Shown here: piece after piece, positions 48,496-58,600 of the stretch
Position numbering within the stretch: the first letter of the stretch is position 1
How the letters are laid out: the number at the start of each line of letters is the position of its first letter
Source of the DNA: Rhodoferax potami
Lineage (GTDB): Bacteria; Pseudomonadota; Gammaproteobacteria; Burkholderiales; Burkholderiaceae_C
Direction: 5' to 3'
DNA: 64,000 bases
NCBI RefSeq assembly: GCF_032193765.1
Contig: NZ_JAVBIJ010000001.1
Coordinates: 3,410,001 to 3,474,000, forward strand
Translations under genes and position numbers: made by a program
The notes under the pieces: model-generated
Databases searched by the model: none
What the model was told of the DNA's origin: nothing
What the model saw: the letters and a program-made list of their open reading frames with translations, nothing else

Positions 48496-49283
48496 AACAT
48501 TTGGCGCGTAAACGCTTTGGGCAGCATTTTCTGTCGGATGCCGGCATCATTGACGCCATCGTGCAGGCGATTAATCCCCAACCCGGTCAACCCGTGGTGG
48601 AAATCGGGCCCGGCCTTGCCGCTCTGACCCAGCCTCTGGTGGAGCGTTTGGGGCACTTGACAGTGATCGAACTGGACCGCGACCTCGCCAAGCGGCTGCG
48701 CAGTCACCCTCAACTCACCGTGATCGAGTCAGATGTCCTGAATGTGGATTTCAGCGCCATTGAGATCGCTCCGGCGGCTCCGGAGTCCGGTGCCAAGGCC
48801 GGATCTGGCAAGCTCCGTGTGGTGGGTAACTTACCCTACAACATCTCGACACCGATTCTTTTTCACCTGTTGGATCACGTAGACCGCATTGAAGACCAGC
48901 ACTTTATGCTGCAAAAAGAGGTGATCGACAGGATGGTGGCAGCACCCGATAGCTCCGATTTCAGTCGCTTGAGCGTGATGCTGCAGTGGCGCTACGCCAT
49001 GGAAGATGTCTTGTTTGTTCCGCCCGAGTGCTTTGACCCGCCTCCGCGCGTCAATAGCGCGGTCGTGCGGATGGTGCCCTTGGAGCAGCCGCCGGTGCTC
49101 GATATCGCCTTGTTTTCAGAAATGGTGCAAGTGGCCTTCAGCCAGCGCCGCAAACTGCTGCGCCACACCTTGGGTGCATGGTTGGAGCAAAAAGGATTTA
49201 CCGGGCAGTTTGATGTCCAGCGCCGCGCGCAAGAGGTGCCTGTGGAGGAATACGTCGCGTTGGTTCAGGCTATCAAAACCTGA
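48492..49283 (+). CDS. rsmA: 16S rRNA dimethyladenosine transferase
   Basis: RsmA (KsgA) dimethylates A1518 and A1519 of 16S rRNA. The 263-residue protein begins [18 protein letters not shown], with SAM motif [14 protein letters not shown] near 37 and the catalytic [15 protein letters not shown] near 113. The C-terminal domain includes [14 protein letters not shown]. It is the last gene of the lptD-surA-rsmA unit and is followed by an intrinsic terminator. Confidence 0.97.
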   Translation: MKHLARKRFGQHFLSDAGIIDAIVQAINPQPGQPVVEIGPGLAALTQPLVERLGHLTVIELDRDLAKRLRSHPQLTVIESDVLNVDFSAIEIAPAAPESGAKAGSGKLRVVGNLPYNISTPILFHLLDHVDRIEDQHFMLQKEVIDRMVAAPDSSDFSRLSVMLQWRYAMEDVLFVPPECFDPPPRVNSAVVRMVPLEQPPVLDIALFSEMVQVAFSQRRKLLRHTLGAWLEQKGFTGQFDVQRRAQEVPVEEYVALVQAIKT

Positions 49284-49334
49284 TCAGACTTTTGTCTGAA
49301 ACCCCTGAACAGAAAACTCAGGGGCGAAAAAAAG

Positions 49335-49358
49335 GCCTGTCATCGACAGGCATTTTTT
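49335..49358. terminator. Bidirectional intrinsic terminator after rsmA
   Basis: GCCTGTC-atc-GACAGGC is followed by ATTTTTT on the plus strand and preceded by GAAAAAAAG, giving a T-run on the minus strand too. It closes rsmA and the opposing RNase-barstar transcript. Confidence 0.85.
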
Positions 49359-49377
49359 ATCGCTCAATGCGTGGTCT

Positions 49378-49593
49378 TTAAGCGGCTGCCAGCCAATAAC
49401 CTGCATTGAAAGGGCTGCTCATGCGCAGCGCCAAAGGTGATACGTCCAATAACTTGTCAGTGGGCATTTTTTCACCACTCTCGGTTACGGGCTCTGTGAT
49501 GGCCAATTCGGCCATTGCATCGCTGCTTGCCTCGTTCGCCCGTTCTGCTTGGCTGGTTTGTGCAGAACGGGCTACAGAAAAGAATAGAAGCAT
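49378..49593 (-). CDS. Small hypothetical protein after barstar
   Basis: A 71-residue frame starts at ATG 49593 inside the last codons of the barstar gene and ends 20 bases before the shared terminator. It has a hydrophobic start (MLLFFSVA), an acidic centre and the tail MSSPFNAGYWLAAA. No family is recognised. The overlapping start and position before the terminator favour a real gene, but codon evidence is weak. Confidence 0.35.
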   Translation of the reverse strand: MLLFFSVARSAQTSQAERANEASSDAMAELAITEPVTESGEKMPTDKLLDVSPLALRMSSPFNAGYWLAAA

Positions 49594-49973
49594 CGGAATG
49601 GAATTTTCCGGTCTCCCCAGTAATCTGCAGTGTCACGGAAGATGTCGAGCAACTGCTCGCGCGCTTCCTTGTCGAATTTCACGTTGGCCGGAATGTGCTC
49701 CAGCACAGCCACAAAACCGGGCTGTGGGCCTGATTTGTGGACGGGATCCGTCAGGTTGTCGTACAGCGCATCAAAGTTCTTGCTGACAGTCGTAGGCAAC
49801 ATGAATTGCTGTCCGATCATGTCCAAAACATCTTGTTTGGTTTGCGCGTCCGCCAAATTGGCGTACAAAAAGTGATGGCCCAGACCCTGAGCGGCTTCTT
49901 GTAAGTCCGACACGCGAAAAGCGCGAATAGACTGAACGATATTCGTTCTAACAGTTCGAAGTGGCATATCCAT
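49572..49973 (-). CDS. Barstar-family ribonuclease inhibitor
   Basis: A 133-residue cytoplasmic protein. The core FLYANLADAQTKQDVLDMIG, then FDALYDNLTDP and FVAVLEHIPAN, matches the barstar fold that plugs the active site of guanyl-specific RNases. It lies 34 bases downstream of a secreted RNase gene on the same strand and should protect the cell from enzyme that fails to be exported. ATG 49973 is chosen, with AAAGAGAATCGGGG before it; ATG 49967 is also possible. The C-terminal IPFRCFYSFL end is unusual. Confidence 0.85.
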   Translation of the reverse strand: MDMPLRTVRTNIVQSIRAFRVSDLQEAAQGLGHHFLYANLADAQTKQDVLDMIGQQFMLPTTVSKNFDALYDNLTDPVHKSGPQPGFVAVLEHIPANVKFDKEAREQLLDIFRDTADYWGDRKIPFRCFYSFL

Positions 49974-50007
49974 CCCCGATTCTCTTTCTCAAAGTACAAA
50001 ATTCGAT

Positions 50008-50400
50008 TCAGGGCACGATCTTGCGAAAGCTCGCATAGTGATCGGCCGTGTAGTAACAAGCTTGTGGCGCCGTGATCTGGCGCCCACCACACACAATTCT
50101 TCGAGCACCTCGGTTGGAGGCGCCAGGGGTTTTGACGGTGTATTCACGGTAGAAACCACGTGTTTGCAGGGGGAGTAATCGCTCCCGGTTACCGAAAACA
50201 CTGCCGTCTTTGTCGTAGGGAAATGGGCCCCCTTGCAGTACCAGTTGGTAGGTCGTGCGCGCTTGGGGCGGCAGGCTGTTGAGTGAGACGACGCTGTCTG
50301 TTGCGAAGCCCGGTGTCTCTTTGGCAATTACATGCCCAGAGGTCAGCGCTACCGATAAAAACAAGCCAGTGAGTACTAACTTGATGACTCCCTTGTGCAC
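50008..50400 (-). CDS. Secreted guanyl-specific ribonuclease (barnase/RNase Sa type)
   Basis: The 130-residue precursor starts at GTG 50400 with AAAGGA 6 bases upstream. A signal peptide covers about 1-26. The mature part has YQLVLQGGPFPYDKDGSVFG, REYTVKTPGASNRGARRIVC and TADHYASF, supplying the catalytic Glu, Arg and His of the microbial RNase (N1/T1) fold. It cuts RNA after guanine outside the cell or in target cells. Two Cys residues may form a disulfide. The next gene encodes its barstar. Confidence 0.9.
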   Translation of the reverse strand: MHKGVIKLVLTGLFLSVALTSGHVIAKETPGFATDSVVSLNSLPPQARTTYQLVLQGGPFPYDKDGSVFGNRERLLPLQTRGFYREYTVKTPGASNRGARRIVCGGRQITAPQACYYTADHYASFRKIVP

Positions 50401-50464
50401 CCAGAATCCTTTGCGACTACTGCGGGTTAACCCGAAAAACTAAGCTTCTAGTGTCGCGGAAACA

Positions 50465-50507
50465 GCACAAAAAAGCAAGGGCTTGCTCAATAAATAAGCA
50501 AGCCCTT
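50465..50507 (-). terminator. Intrinsic terminator after maeB
   Basis: AAGGGCTTGCT (50477-50487) and AGCAAGCCCTT (50497-50507) form a perfect 11-base stem. On the minus strand it is followed by GCTTTTTTGTG. Confidence 0.85.
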
Positions 50508-50549
50508 ACACAAGATTTACAGATTTTGAGGGGTGAGCCCCCTCCGTTT

Positions 50550-52910
50550 TCAGCGCGTTGCGTTGGCGTCAGCCACTGTCAATGCTGTCATATTCACAAT
50601 GCGCCGGACCGTGGTGCTGGCAGTCAACACGTGCACCGGTTTGGCCGCGCCCAACAACACTGGCCCGATAGCAATGTTGCCGCCCGCCGCTGTTTTGAGC
50701 AGGTTGTAGGCAATATTGGCAGCATCGATGTTGGGCAGAACCAAGAGGTTTGCATCGCCATGCAAGGTGCTGTTGGGCATCAGGGCTTTGCGGGCGGCGC
50801 TGTCCAGCGCGACATCGCCGTGCATTTCCCCGTCGACTTCCAGCCACGGCGCTTGTTCGCGCAATAGCTCCAAGGTGCGGCGCATCTTGATTGCGCTGGG
50901 CTCGTTGCTGCTGCCGAAGTTGGAGTGGCTCAACAACGCTGCCTTGGGCTTGAAGCCGAAACGCATCATTTCCTCTGCAGCCATGACCGTGATTTCGCAC
51001 AGCTCTTCTGCGCTGGGGTCGTAATTCACATGCGTGTCGACCAAAAACACTTGGCGGTTAGGCAGCATCAAGCCGTTCATGCACGCGTAAATCTGGACAT
51101 CCTGGGGCGTGCTGGGGCTGCCGCCCTGACGTTTACCGATCACTTGGTCGATGTACTGCAGGTGGGTCGCGGTGGTGCCCCAGGTGCCGCAGATCAAGCC
51201 ATCGACATCACCCTTGTGGAGCAACATCGAGCCGATCAGGGTCAGGCGGCGGCGCATTTCGATCTTGGCCATCTGCACCGTCACGCCCTTGCGTTCAGTC
51301 ATCTGGTGGTAGGTCTGCCAGAAGTCGCGGTAGCGGTGGTCCTGCTCCACGTTGACTACGTTGTAGTCCACATTCTCTTTCAAGCGGAGCCCGAATTTTT
51401 CAATACGCTCAGCAATCACTGCAGGGCGACCAATTAGGGTCGGGAGCGCCAAACGCTCGTCCACCACAATTTGCGCAGCGCGCAGCACGCGCTCGTCTTC
51501 GCCTTCCGCGTAAGCCACGCGCTTCTTCAGCGCCTTTTTGGCGGCATTGAATATCGGCTTCATGGTGGTGCCGGATGCGTAGACAAAGCTTTGCAACTTG
51601 TCGCGGTAGGCATCCATGTCTTGGATCGGGCGCAAGGCCACGCCGCTGTCCGCTGCGGCCTGGGCAACTGCGGGAGCAATCTTCATCATTAAGCGCGGGT
51701 CAAACGGCTTGGGAATCAAATATTCTGGTCCGAACGCCAGTTGTTCGCCCACATAGGCGGCAGCCACCACTTCGCTCTGCTCCGCTTGGGCGAGCTCTGC
51801 AATGGCGTGTACCGCAGCGATTTCCATCTCCAGGGTGATCGTGGAAGCACCTGCATCCAGCGCGCCGCGGAAGATGTAGGGGAAACACAGGACGTTGTTG
51901 ACCTGATTGGGGTAGTCGGTGCGTCCGGTGGCCATGATGGCGTCGTCACGTACCGCTTTGACTTCTTCAGGCAGGATTTCCGGGGTGGGGTTGGCCAGAG
52001 CGAAAATCAGAGGACGCGCCGCCATCGATTTCACCATGTCCGCCTTCAGCACGCCGCCCGCGGACAAGCCCAAGAAAATGTCGGCACCGGCAATGACTTC
52101 ACGCAAGGTGCGTGCGTCGGTTTTTTGGGCGAACTGGATCTTGTCTTCGTCCATCAGCTCCGTACGGCCCTCATAAACCACGCCTGCCAGGTCGGTCACG
52201 AAAATGTTTTCGCGTGGAATACCCAGCTTCACCAACAAGCCCAAGCAGGCCAATGCAGCGGCGCCTGCGCCGGACGTCACCAGCTTGACCGATTTAGGGT
52301 CTTTACCTGCGACTTTCAAGCCGTTCAAAATGGCGGCGCCCACGCAAATCGCAGTGCCATGCTGGTCATCGTGGAACACTGGGATCTTCATCCGCTCGCG
52401 CAGCTTGCGCTCCACGTAGAAGCAGTCAGGCGCCTTGATGTCTTCAAGGTTGATGCCACCAAAGGTGGGCTCCAGCGAGGCGATGATGTCAACCAGCTTG
52501 TCGAGGTCGTTCTTTTCATCGATTTCGATGTCGAACACATCGATGCCGGCGAACTTCTTGAACAAGACGCCTTTGCCTTCCATGACCGGCTTGGAGGCCA
52601 AGGGGCCGATGTCACCCAGGCCGAGCACTGCGGTTCCGTTGGTGATCACTGCAACCAGGTTACCCCGGCTGGTGTATTTGAAAGCGTTGTTGGGGTCTTT
52701 GACGATTTCTTCGCAGGGAGCAGCCACGCCGGGCGAATACGCCAGCGCCAGATCGTGTTGGTTGATCAGCTGTTTGGTCGCTGCAATCGCCACTTTGCCC
52801 GGGGTCGGGAACTCGTGGTACTCCAGCGCTGCTTGACGCAACTGGGCTTTTTTCTCAGCGGAATTTGAAACAGGGGGACGTGGCGTAAGCGGCTGGATCA
52901 GATCTGTCAT
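50550..52910 (-). CDS. maeB: NADP-dependent malic enzyme with phosphotransacetylase-like domain
   Basis: MaeB converts malate to pyruvate and CO2, making NADPH. The 786-residue protein has the malic enzyme N-terminal domain ([32 protein letters not shown]), a NAD(P)-binding domain with [16 protein letters not shown], and a C-terminal phosphotransacetylase-like domain (about 440-780) that is usually regulatory (acetyl-CoA). It is a single-gene unit with its own terminator. Confidence 0.97.
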   Translation of the reverse strand: MTDLIQPLTPRPPVSNSAEKKAQLRQAALEYHEFPTPGKVAIAATKQLINQHDLALAYSPGVAAPCEEIVKDPNNAFKYTSRGNLVAVITNGTAVLGLGDIGPLASKPVMEGKGVLFKKFAGIDVFDIEIDEKNDLDKLVDIIASLEPTFGGINLEDIKAPDCFYVERKLRERMKIPVFHDDQHGTAICVGAAILNGLKVAGKDPKSVKLVTSGAGAAALACLGLLVKLGIPRENIFVTDLAGVVYEGRTELMDEDKIQFAQKTDARTLREVIAGADIFLGLSAGGVLKADMVKSMAARPLIFALANPTPEILPEEVKAVRDDAIMATGRTDYPNQVNNVLCFPYIFRGALDAGASTITLEMEIAAVHAIAELAQAEQSEVVAAAYVGEQLAFGPEYLIPKPFDPRLMMKIAPAVAQAAADSGVALRPIQDMDAYRDKLQSFVYASGTTMKPIFNAAKKALKKRVAYAEGEDERVLRAAQIVVDERLALPTLIGRPAVIAERIEKFGLRLKENVDYNVVNVEQDHRYRDFWQTYHQMTERKGVTVQMAKIEMRRRLTLIGSMLLHKGDVDGLICGTWGTTATHLQYIDQVIGKRQGGSPSTPQDVQIYACMNGLMLPNRQVFLVDTHVNYDPSAEELCEITVMAAEEMMRFGFKPKAALLSHSNFGSSNEPSAIKMRRTLELLREQAPWLEVDGEMHGDVALDSAARKALMPNSTLHGDANLLVLPNIDAANIAYNLLKTAAGGNIAIGPVLLGAAKPVHVLTASTTVRRIVNMTALTVADANATR

Positions 52911-53053
52911 TCGGCTTCCTCTGCGGCTGGGGCTCTAGCAAAGGCGCGTGACCCGCAGCACGTTAATGGGCTTTGCATTGTAGACCTCGCTTACTAAAGG
53001 CTTACCTGTAAGGAGGTCAACTTTATGCGAATGGGGTATGGGTTTATGCTCAC

Positions 53054-54241
53054 TTACGGCGTGGTGAGTTTGGACATTTCCATGCGGCGCGCGGTGCTCT
53101 TTCCGGCAAGCACAAAGCCGCGTTGTACGCCCGCTTTGTCTACAAAGCGCCAGGCACCCTCTCCACCTTCGGCTTCCCAGTCACCTCCTACTGCTGGATG
53201 GGCGGCGGCAACCACCAAGGGTAAAGCGGGTGTTTTGACACTGACAGGCATCAGCGGAAATACCACCTCAGTGGGTGTGCCCGCGAGCGTAGCCGCCAAG
53301 GCGCGTGCAGCCGTCATCACCGGCATCACATAGGGCAGGGTGCGCTGTCCTGCGCTCTCGTACTGCACACAATCTCCCAAGGCATACACGCCCGGTGCCG
53401 AAGTCTCCAGCAGCACGTTGACCACAACACCCCGTTCACACACCAAGCCCGCGGACAGGGCGAGTTCAGTGTCCGCCCGGAGCCCGATGGCGCTGAGTAC
53501 GCAATCGGCCACCAGGCTGCGACCGTCTGACAAAGTGACAGACAAGCGCTTGCCTTCGCCATGCTCTACCTTGGCCACAGAGGTGCCAAAGTGCCACTCT
53601 ATGCCAAGGCCTGCGAGGGCGGTTTCCAACTGCTGGCTGGCGGCTTCGGGCAGCAAGGCCGCCAAAGGGCGGAGTGCCAGATCGCTCACATGGACGTGCA
53701 CACCCGCTTGGGCCAGGTCGTTGGCAAATTCGCAGCCGATCAAGCCGGCGCCCATGACTACTACGGTCTTGCCCTTGCCACTGTCCGGAAGGCTCGCGTC
53801 CACCCCCAGCGCTTGATGAAAAGCGGCAAAGTCGTCCAAGGTGTTGACGGATTGCACCGCGTCAGCCGCATCGCCAGCCAAAGGCACGCGAATCGGGTGA
53901 GCACCGGTGGCCAGAACCAGTTGACGGAAAGCCAAAGTCTGGACGCCTGCGGAACTTTGCAGAGTGACCGTGCGGGCCGCTGGGTCAAAGCTAAGCACCT
54001 GCGTGTGTGCCATCAATGTGATGCCGAGTGTCTCGACCATTTTGGCGGCTGGTGTGGTGACCAACTGGGCTGGCGTACGCTTCTGTGCATAGGCGTTGGA
54101 AAGCGTCGGCTTGGCATAGAAGTCGCCGCTGTCGGTCGTGATCAACATCACAGGGGTGGCGGTATCCAGCTTGCGGAACTCACGCACCGTGGACCAACCG
54201 GCTACGCCAGTACCGACAACGATAAGGGGTGCTTGGCTCAT
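53054..54241 (-). CDS. FAD-dependent reductase, rubredoxin-NAD+ reductase-like
   Basis: The 395-residue flavoprotein has an FAD motif at the start (PLIVVGTGVAGWSTVREFRK), a second dinucleotide fold VVVMGAGLIGCEFANDLAQAG near residue 155 for NAD(P)H, and VYALGDCVQYES for FAD. This matches NADH:rubredoxin or similar single-component reductases. No rubredoxin or oxygenase gene is adjacent, so the electron acceptor is unknown. It overlaps the upstream DUF2061 gene by ATGA. Confidence 0.87.
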   Translation of the reverse strand: MSQAPLIVVGTGVAGWSTVREFRKLDTATPVMLITTDSGDFYAKPTLSNAYAQKRTPAQLVTTPAAKMVETLGITLMAHTQVLSFDPAARTVTLQSSAGVQTLAFRQLVLATGAHPIRVPLAGDAADAVQSVNTLDDFAAFHQALGVDASLPDSGKGKTVVVMGAGLIGCEFANDLAQAGVHVHVSDLALRPLAALLPEAASQQLETALAGLGIEWHFGTSVAKVEHGEGKRLSVTLSDGRSLVADCVLSAIGLRADTELALSAGLVCERGVVVNVLLETSAPGVYALGDCVQYESAGQRTLPYVMPVMTAARALAATLAGTPTEVVFPLMPVSVKTPALPLVVAAAHPAVGGDWEAEGGEGAWRFVDKAGVQRGFVLAGKSTARRMEMSKLTTP

Positions 54242-54477
54242 GCGGGGGCTCCTTCTGCAGCGCGCAATGCCCTGCGCTGGTTGATGCGCTCCCAGCCTTT
54301 TTCATGGAAAAAGAAGGCAACGGCTTGCACGGTCGGCTCAAGCAAGCTAAGCGTCAAAGACATCAGCACGTCGCCAGTGACTGCGTAGGCGACCATGGCG
54401 GCTACGCTGATGTGCACCACGTAATAACTGGCGGTCTTTTTCAGCGTGGATAAGTTTTGTCGGACAAAGCGGGTCAT
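54238..54477 (-). CDS. DUF2061 small membrane protein
   Basis: A 79-residue protein with the pattern TLKKTASYYVVHISVAAMVA, then GDVLMSLTLSLLEPTVQAVA and FFHEKGWERI, which is the DUF2061 family: two membrane helices with an amphipathic end. Function unknown. ATG 54477 is used; the longer frame upstream is Pro/His-rich and unlikely. It is coupled to the flavoprotein reductase. Confidence 0.8.
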   Translation of the reverse strand: MTRFVRQNLSTLKKTASYYVVHISVAAMVAYAVTGDVLMSLTLSLLEPTVQAVAFFFHEKGWERINQRRALRAAEGAPA

Positions 54478-54663
54478 GCGAGTGGTTCCTTGAAGTGCTT
54501 CACCGGGGGGGGGCTGTGGTGGATGGTGCCCATGCTCCGGGGACTGGAATGAATGGTATCGGAAGCGGATTCCTGCATCCAATCGATATTTACTAACTAA
54601 TTCATAAAAACTATGATGGGGTAGACGCCGCTGTTATCGCGGCGGTGCGCCGGGAACGCGGCA

Positions 54664-56016
54664 TTAGCTGGGTACCGTGATGCTGCTCAGCGCTTCGCGC
54701 AGGGTGTCCAGTTGAACCGGTTTACTCAAAAAGAAATCCATGCCCGCCGCACTGCAAGCGGCCCGGTCTTCTGCGTAGGCATTGGCAGTCATCGCAATTA
54801 CAAAAGGTTGAAAGTCCAGCGGCATGGTGCGCAGCGCTCTGGTCGCGCTCAAGCCGTCCAGCTCGGGCATTTGCATGTCCATCAACACCACATCGAAGGG
54901 CTGCTCGCTCAACTTTTGCAAAGCGACCAATCCGTTTTCTGCTTCCGCTACGGGTGGACAGCCGAGCTGCCGCAATTGGCTGCGCGCGAGAAGCCGATTG
55001 ATCGGTTGATCGTCCACCAACAAAATACGCAGGCCACTCAAGTCCGTAGTGGGCGCCTGAGCGGGTGATGCAGGTAGCGCGGGCGGTGTGATCCAGGTGT
55101 CGGAGGCTTCCAGTCCCAAAGACGCCGCCGACAACGTAAAGCTGAACTCCGAACCCTCGTCAGGACGGCTCGCGACCTTCAGATCTGCGCCCATCTGCGT
55201 GATGATGGCTTTGCAAATCACCAAGCCCAGGCCGGTTCCGCCGAATTTTCGGGCAATCGAACTGTCACCTTGCTTGAAGGGGGAGAACAGCTGTTGCATG
55301 ACCTCCTCAGTCATGCCGATGCCCGTGTCTTTGACGGAGCAGTGCAGTCCCTCCGGTGTGCACCGCAGGCTGATGGTGATGCTCCCCTGGTGGGTGAACT
55401 TGAGTGCATTGCCCACCAGATTCATCCACACCTGGCGCAAGCGGCTGGGGTCTCCCGTGGCGGCGTAGGGCACATGGCTATCGATCTGGAGTGACAGTGC
55501 CACTTGCTTGGCGTTGGCTTGCGGGCGGAACATGTCCAAGGTCTCGGTGACCAAATTCCGGGGATTGAACTTGATGCGCTCCAGCTCCATCTGGTTGGCC
55601 TCAATCTTGGAAAAGTCCAAGATGTCGTTGATCAGGTTCAGCAGCGCATTGCCTGCCAGCAAGATGTTGTCCACAAAGTGCGATTGCTCCGCGCTCAGTG
55701 GTGTGCTCTTGAGCAACTCCGTCAGCCCCAGCGCCCCATTCAGCGGCGTGCGAATCTCGTGACTCATCATGGCTAGAAAGCGGCTCTTGGCAACATTGGC
55801 CGCTTCTGCCTGTGCCAAGGCGGCTTGTAGGGCCGCCGTCCGTTCGTTTACCCGTTGCTCCAAGGCCTGGTTGACCTCAAACAGCGCCATGCTTTTTTCT
55901 TCCAGCAGTTGCTCGGCTTGTTTGCGGGCCGATTTCTCGCGCTCCACCCGGTTGAGCAAACGGCGCAGTGGATCTGCGTGGGCGTCGGAGGTGGGTGGGT
56001 TCACCGGATCAGACAT
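54664..56016 (-). CDS. Hybrid histidine kinase linked to an H-NOX sensor
   Basis: The 450-residue cytoplasmic kinase has an N-terminal coiled coil, a HisKA domain with [15 protein letters not shown] (phospho-acceptor His near 86), an ATPase domain ([27 protein letters not shown]) and a C-terminal receiver with [13 protein letters not shown]. It has no membrane helix or sensor domain of its own. It starts 5 bases after the H-NOX gene, as in HnoX/HnoK pairs where NO binding to H-NOX inhibits the kinase. Its output partner is not in the window. Confidence 0.92.
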   Translation of the reverse strand: MSDPVNPPTSDAHADPLRRLLNRVEREKSARKQAEQLLEEKSMALFEVNQALEQRVNERTAALQAALAQAEAANVAKSRFLAMMSHEIRTPLNGALGLTELLKSTPLSAEQSHFVDNILLAGNALLNLINDILDFSKIEANQMELERIKFNPRNLVTETLDMFRPQANAKQVALSLQIDSHVPYAATGDPSRLRQVWMNLVGNALKFTHQGSITISLRCTPEGLHCSVKDTGIGMTEEVMQQLFSPFKQGDSSIARKFGGTGLGLVICKAIITQMGADLKVASRPDEGSEFSFTLSAASLGLEASDTWITPPALPASPAQAPTTDLSGLRILLVDDQPINRLLARSQLRQLGCPPVAEAENGLVALQKLSEQPFDVVLMDMQMPELDGLSATRALRTMPLDFQPFVIAMTANAYAEDRAACSAAGMDFFLSKPVQLDTLREALSSITVPS

Positions 56017-56020
56017 GCGC

Positions 56021-56554
56021 TTAAGATTTGTGACGCAATTCAAACCGGATGGAGCCATCCGGCAAATTCACCCTTGTCAGCCCCAGAGGGTCACCGAAAT
56101 GCGCAATCGCGCCGCCGATAAGGCCCTCCGCCAAATCGCCGAAGTGGCGCGGTGATGCGTACACCATATCGAGCCCGTCGTCCCGGCGCACACAGTCAAA
56201 GCTGGGGAGCTGCGCATCGGGGTAGAGCTTGCGCACTTCGGTGTGGATGACGGATTCGATGCCAAACAGAAAATCTACGGCCGACGGAATGCCTTCGAAG
56301 AAGCGGGGGTACAGCGCATGAAACCGGCCGAACAGGTGGGTACCGAACCCATGGATCAGCGCTGGCACCGGCAAACCCGAGCGGGCGGACAAAGCCGTCA
56401 CCATGCCGACGAGTTCCTGGTGGTCATAGGTGCCCACCGAGGTGTAAGCCCCTCCACTGGGCGGTGCGCTGTCGTCAATGATGTCGTCCACCATGTCCGC
56501 GGAAAAGGTGCTTTCCACCATTTCCAGAAATTCGGTAAAGACCATGCCTTTCAT
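56021..56554 (-). CDS. H-NOX heme nitric-oxide sensor
   Basis: A 177-residue heme-NO-binding protein. It has the proximal His in [20 protein letters not shown] (His 104 from ATG 56554) and the heme-propionate motif YASPR (Y-x-S-x-R, near 132). It should bind NO and signal to the adjacent hybrid kinase. The frame extends further upstream but [14 protein letters not shown] is the standard N-terminus. NO control of biofilm or motility through c-di-GMP is the usual role, and three c-di-GMP enzymes are in this window. Confidence 0.92.
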   Translation of the reverse strand: MKGMVFTEFLEMVESTFSADMVDDIIDDSAPPSGGAYTSVGTYDHQELVGMVTALSARSGLPVPALIHGFGTHLFGRFHALYPRFFEGIPSAVDFLFGIESVIHTEVRKLYPDAQLPSFDCVRRDDGLDMVYASPRHFGDLAEGLIGGAIAHFGDPLGLTRVNLPDGSIRFELRHKS

Positions 56555-56681
56555 GCGCCATCTCCTTGAAGGTACTGGGGTTATACCTGAGCAGGGAGCC
56601 GCTGTCTCGCCCATTTTGCCGACCGGGGCGAACGCCCGGTGCCATACGGAGGTGAGCGCGCGGGGGTATGCTCGCGCCCCT

Positions 56682-57875
56682 ATGAAAACTTCCTTCTTCG
56701 GCACCGCCCTGGTGCTCGGCTTGCTGTCAGCCATCGGCCCTTTCGCCATCGATATGTACCTCCCCGCCCTCCCCTCCATCGGCCAAAGCCTTGGTGCCTC
56801 CATGGGGGCCGTGCAGGCTAGCTTGATGGCTTTCTTTATCTCGCTGGGGGTGGGCCAGATTATTTATGGCCCGGTCTCTGACATGCTGGGTCGCAAGAAG
56901 CCGCTGTATTTCGGCCTGGTGCTATTTGCTCTGGGCAGTGTGGGCTGTGCACTGGCACCGGATATTGAAACCCTGGTGGTGTTGCGCTTTATCCAGGGGC
57001 TGGGCGCCTGCGCGGGTATGGTGATCCCACGCGCCGTGGTGCGCGACTTGCACACAGGCCACGACGCCGCGCGGCTGATGTCGCTGTTGATGCTGGTGTT
57101 CAGCGTGTCCCCCATCCTCGCCCCTTTGGTCGGTAGTGTCTTGATAGAGGCATCCGGCTGGCGCGCGGTGTTTTGGGCGGTGACGGTGGCCGCCATTTTG
57201 GGCCTGGTGTTGTTGGCCACCAGCCTGCCGGAAACCCGGCCCGCGAAGGACCGTGTAAATAGCAGCGTCGGCAGTGCGGTGGCCGCCTATGGCGTGTTGC
57301 TGCGCGACCGGCATTTTCTGGGGCTGGTGTTCATCGGTGCTTTTGGCATCTCCAGCTTCTTTGCCTACCTGGCTAATTCGTCGTTCGTGCTGATCGACCA
57401 TTACGGTCTCACGCCCCGGCAGTACAGCTTGGCGTTTGCGGCCAACGCGGCGTCCTTCATCGGCATTTCGCAGTTCACCGGCAAACTCAGCGCGCGCTTC
57501 GGGTTGGTCAAACTGGTGAAGTTCGCGGTGGTGGGCTACGCGCTCATGATGAGCCTGCTGCTGGCGGTGAACCTCAGTGGTATCGAGCGGCTCGATGTGA
57601 TGCTGGGCATGCTGTTTGTGGGCTATGGCTTTTTGGGCCTCGTGGTGCCCACGACGGCCGTGTTAGCCCTGGATGAGCACGGCGAAATTGCCGGCACCGC
57701 CTCTGCCTTGATGGGCACCTTGCAGTTTGTGACCGGTGCCGTGGTCATGGGTATTACCGGCGCGCTCGCCGATGGCACCGCCCGGCCGATGGTGGCTGGC
57801 ATTGCCGGATCCGCTATCGTGGCATTGTTGTTGACCCGTATAACGCTGGGCAAAACAGCCGCAGCGGCGGACTAA
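56682..57875 (+). CDS. Bcr/CflA-type multidrug efflux MFS transporter
   Basis: A 397-residue 12-helix drug:proton antiporter. Bcr/CflA hallmarks are FAIDMYLPALPSIGQSL in helix 1, GPVSDMLGRKKPLYFGL in loop 2-3, and GACAGMVIPRAVVRDLH in helix 5. ATG 56682 precedes KTSFFGTALVLGLLSAIGPF; the longer frame covers the divergent H-NOX gene. The substrate could be bicyclomycin-like drugs or sulfonamides. Confidence 0.92.
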   Translation: MKTSFFGTALVLGLLSAIGPFAIDMYLPALPSIGQSLGASMGAVQASLMAFFISLGVGQIIYGPVSDMLGRKKPLYFGLVLFALGSVGCALAPDIETLVVLRFIQGLGACAGMVIPRAVVRDLHTGHDAARLMSLLMLVFSVSPILAPLVGSVLIEASGWRAVFWAVTVAAILGLVLLATSLPETRPAKDRVNSSVGSAVAAYGVLLRDRHFLGLVFIGAFGISSFFAYLANSSFVLIDHYGLTPRQYSLAFAANAASFIGISQFTGKLSARFGLVKLVKFAVVGYALMMSLLLAVNLSGIERLDVMLGMLFVGYGFLGLVVPTTAVLALDEHGEIAGTASALMGTLQFVTGAVVMGITGALADGTARPMVAGIAGSAIVALLLTRITLGKTAAAAD

Positions 57876-57916
57876 CCCCTCCATCTTCAGATACCCGTTT
57901 TCGCAGGAGTGACCCC

Positions 57917-58600
57917 ATGACCGATATCGTTGTGCAACAGCCCGCGGGCGCAGCCAAACAACTTTTCTTGCTGCACCATGGCGTAGGTGCCACGCCCCAA
58001 GGTTTGTTGCCTTTGGGGCGGCGTTTGGCGGCCGAATTTCCTGAGGCCTTGGTGGTGAGCGTGCAGGGGCCAGAAGCCTCTGACTTGGGTCAGGGCTACC
58101 AATGGTTTTCGGTCATCGGCATCACCGAAGAAAGCCGCCCGGAGCGTGTAGCCGCCGCCATGCCCGCGTTTGTGAAAGCCGTGCAAGACTGGCAAGCCCG
58201 CGCCGGCGTGAGCTCTGAGGCCACAGCGCTGGTGGGCTTTTCGCAGGGCGCCATCATGTGCCTCGAGTCCACCCAGCAAAACGACTTTTTGGCCGGCCGC
58301 GTAGTCGCCTTGTCAGGCCGCTTTGCCCAGCTGCCACTGGCGCCCCACGCCCACACGACCCTGCACATGGTGCACGGCAAGGCGGACACTGTTATGCACT
58401 ATGGCTACACCGTGACGGCTGCGGAACACCTGGTCAGCCTGGGTGCGGATGTGACGGCGGATGTCATTCCCTTCCTCGTCCACGAGGTGAACGATGCGGT
58501 GGTGGATACCGTGATCGAGCGCCTGTTCGGCCACCTGCCCAAGCGCCACTGGACGGCTGCCCAGCAGGCCGCTGAGCAGGACGATAGCGCCGAAGACTGA
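57917..58600 (+). CDS. Phospholipase/carboxylesterase family serine hydrolase
   Basis: A 227-residue alpha/beta hydrolase of the YpfH/carboxylesterase type. FLLHHGVGATPQGLLPLG is near the start, the nucleophile motif ALVGFSQGAIM near 107, the acid in HGKADTVM, and the His in LVHEVNDAVV. AGGAG lies 7 bases before ATG 57917. It hydrolyses short esters. Its stop abuts the convergent pepP stop (TGATCA). Confidence 0.88.
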   Translation: MTDIVVQQPAGAAKQLFLLHHGVGATPQGLLPLGRRLAAEFPEALVVSVQGPEASDLGQGYQWFSVIGITEESRPERVAAAMPAFVKAVQDWQARAGVSSEATALVGFSQGAIMCLESTQQNDFLAGRVVALSGRFAQLPLAPHAHTTLHMVHGKADTVMHYGYTVTAAEHLVSLGADVTADVIPFLVHEVNDAVVDTVIERLFGHLPKRHWTAAQQAAEQDDSAED

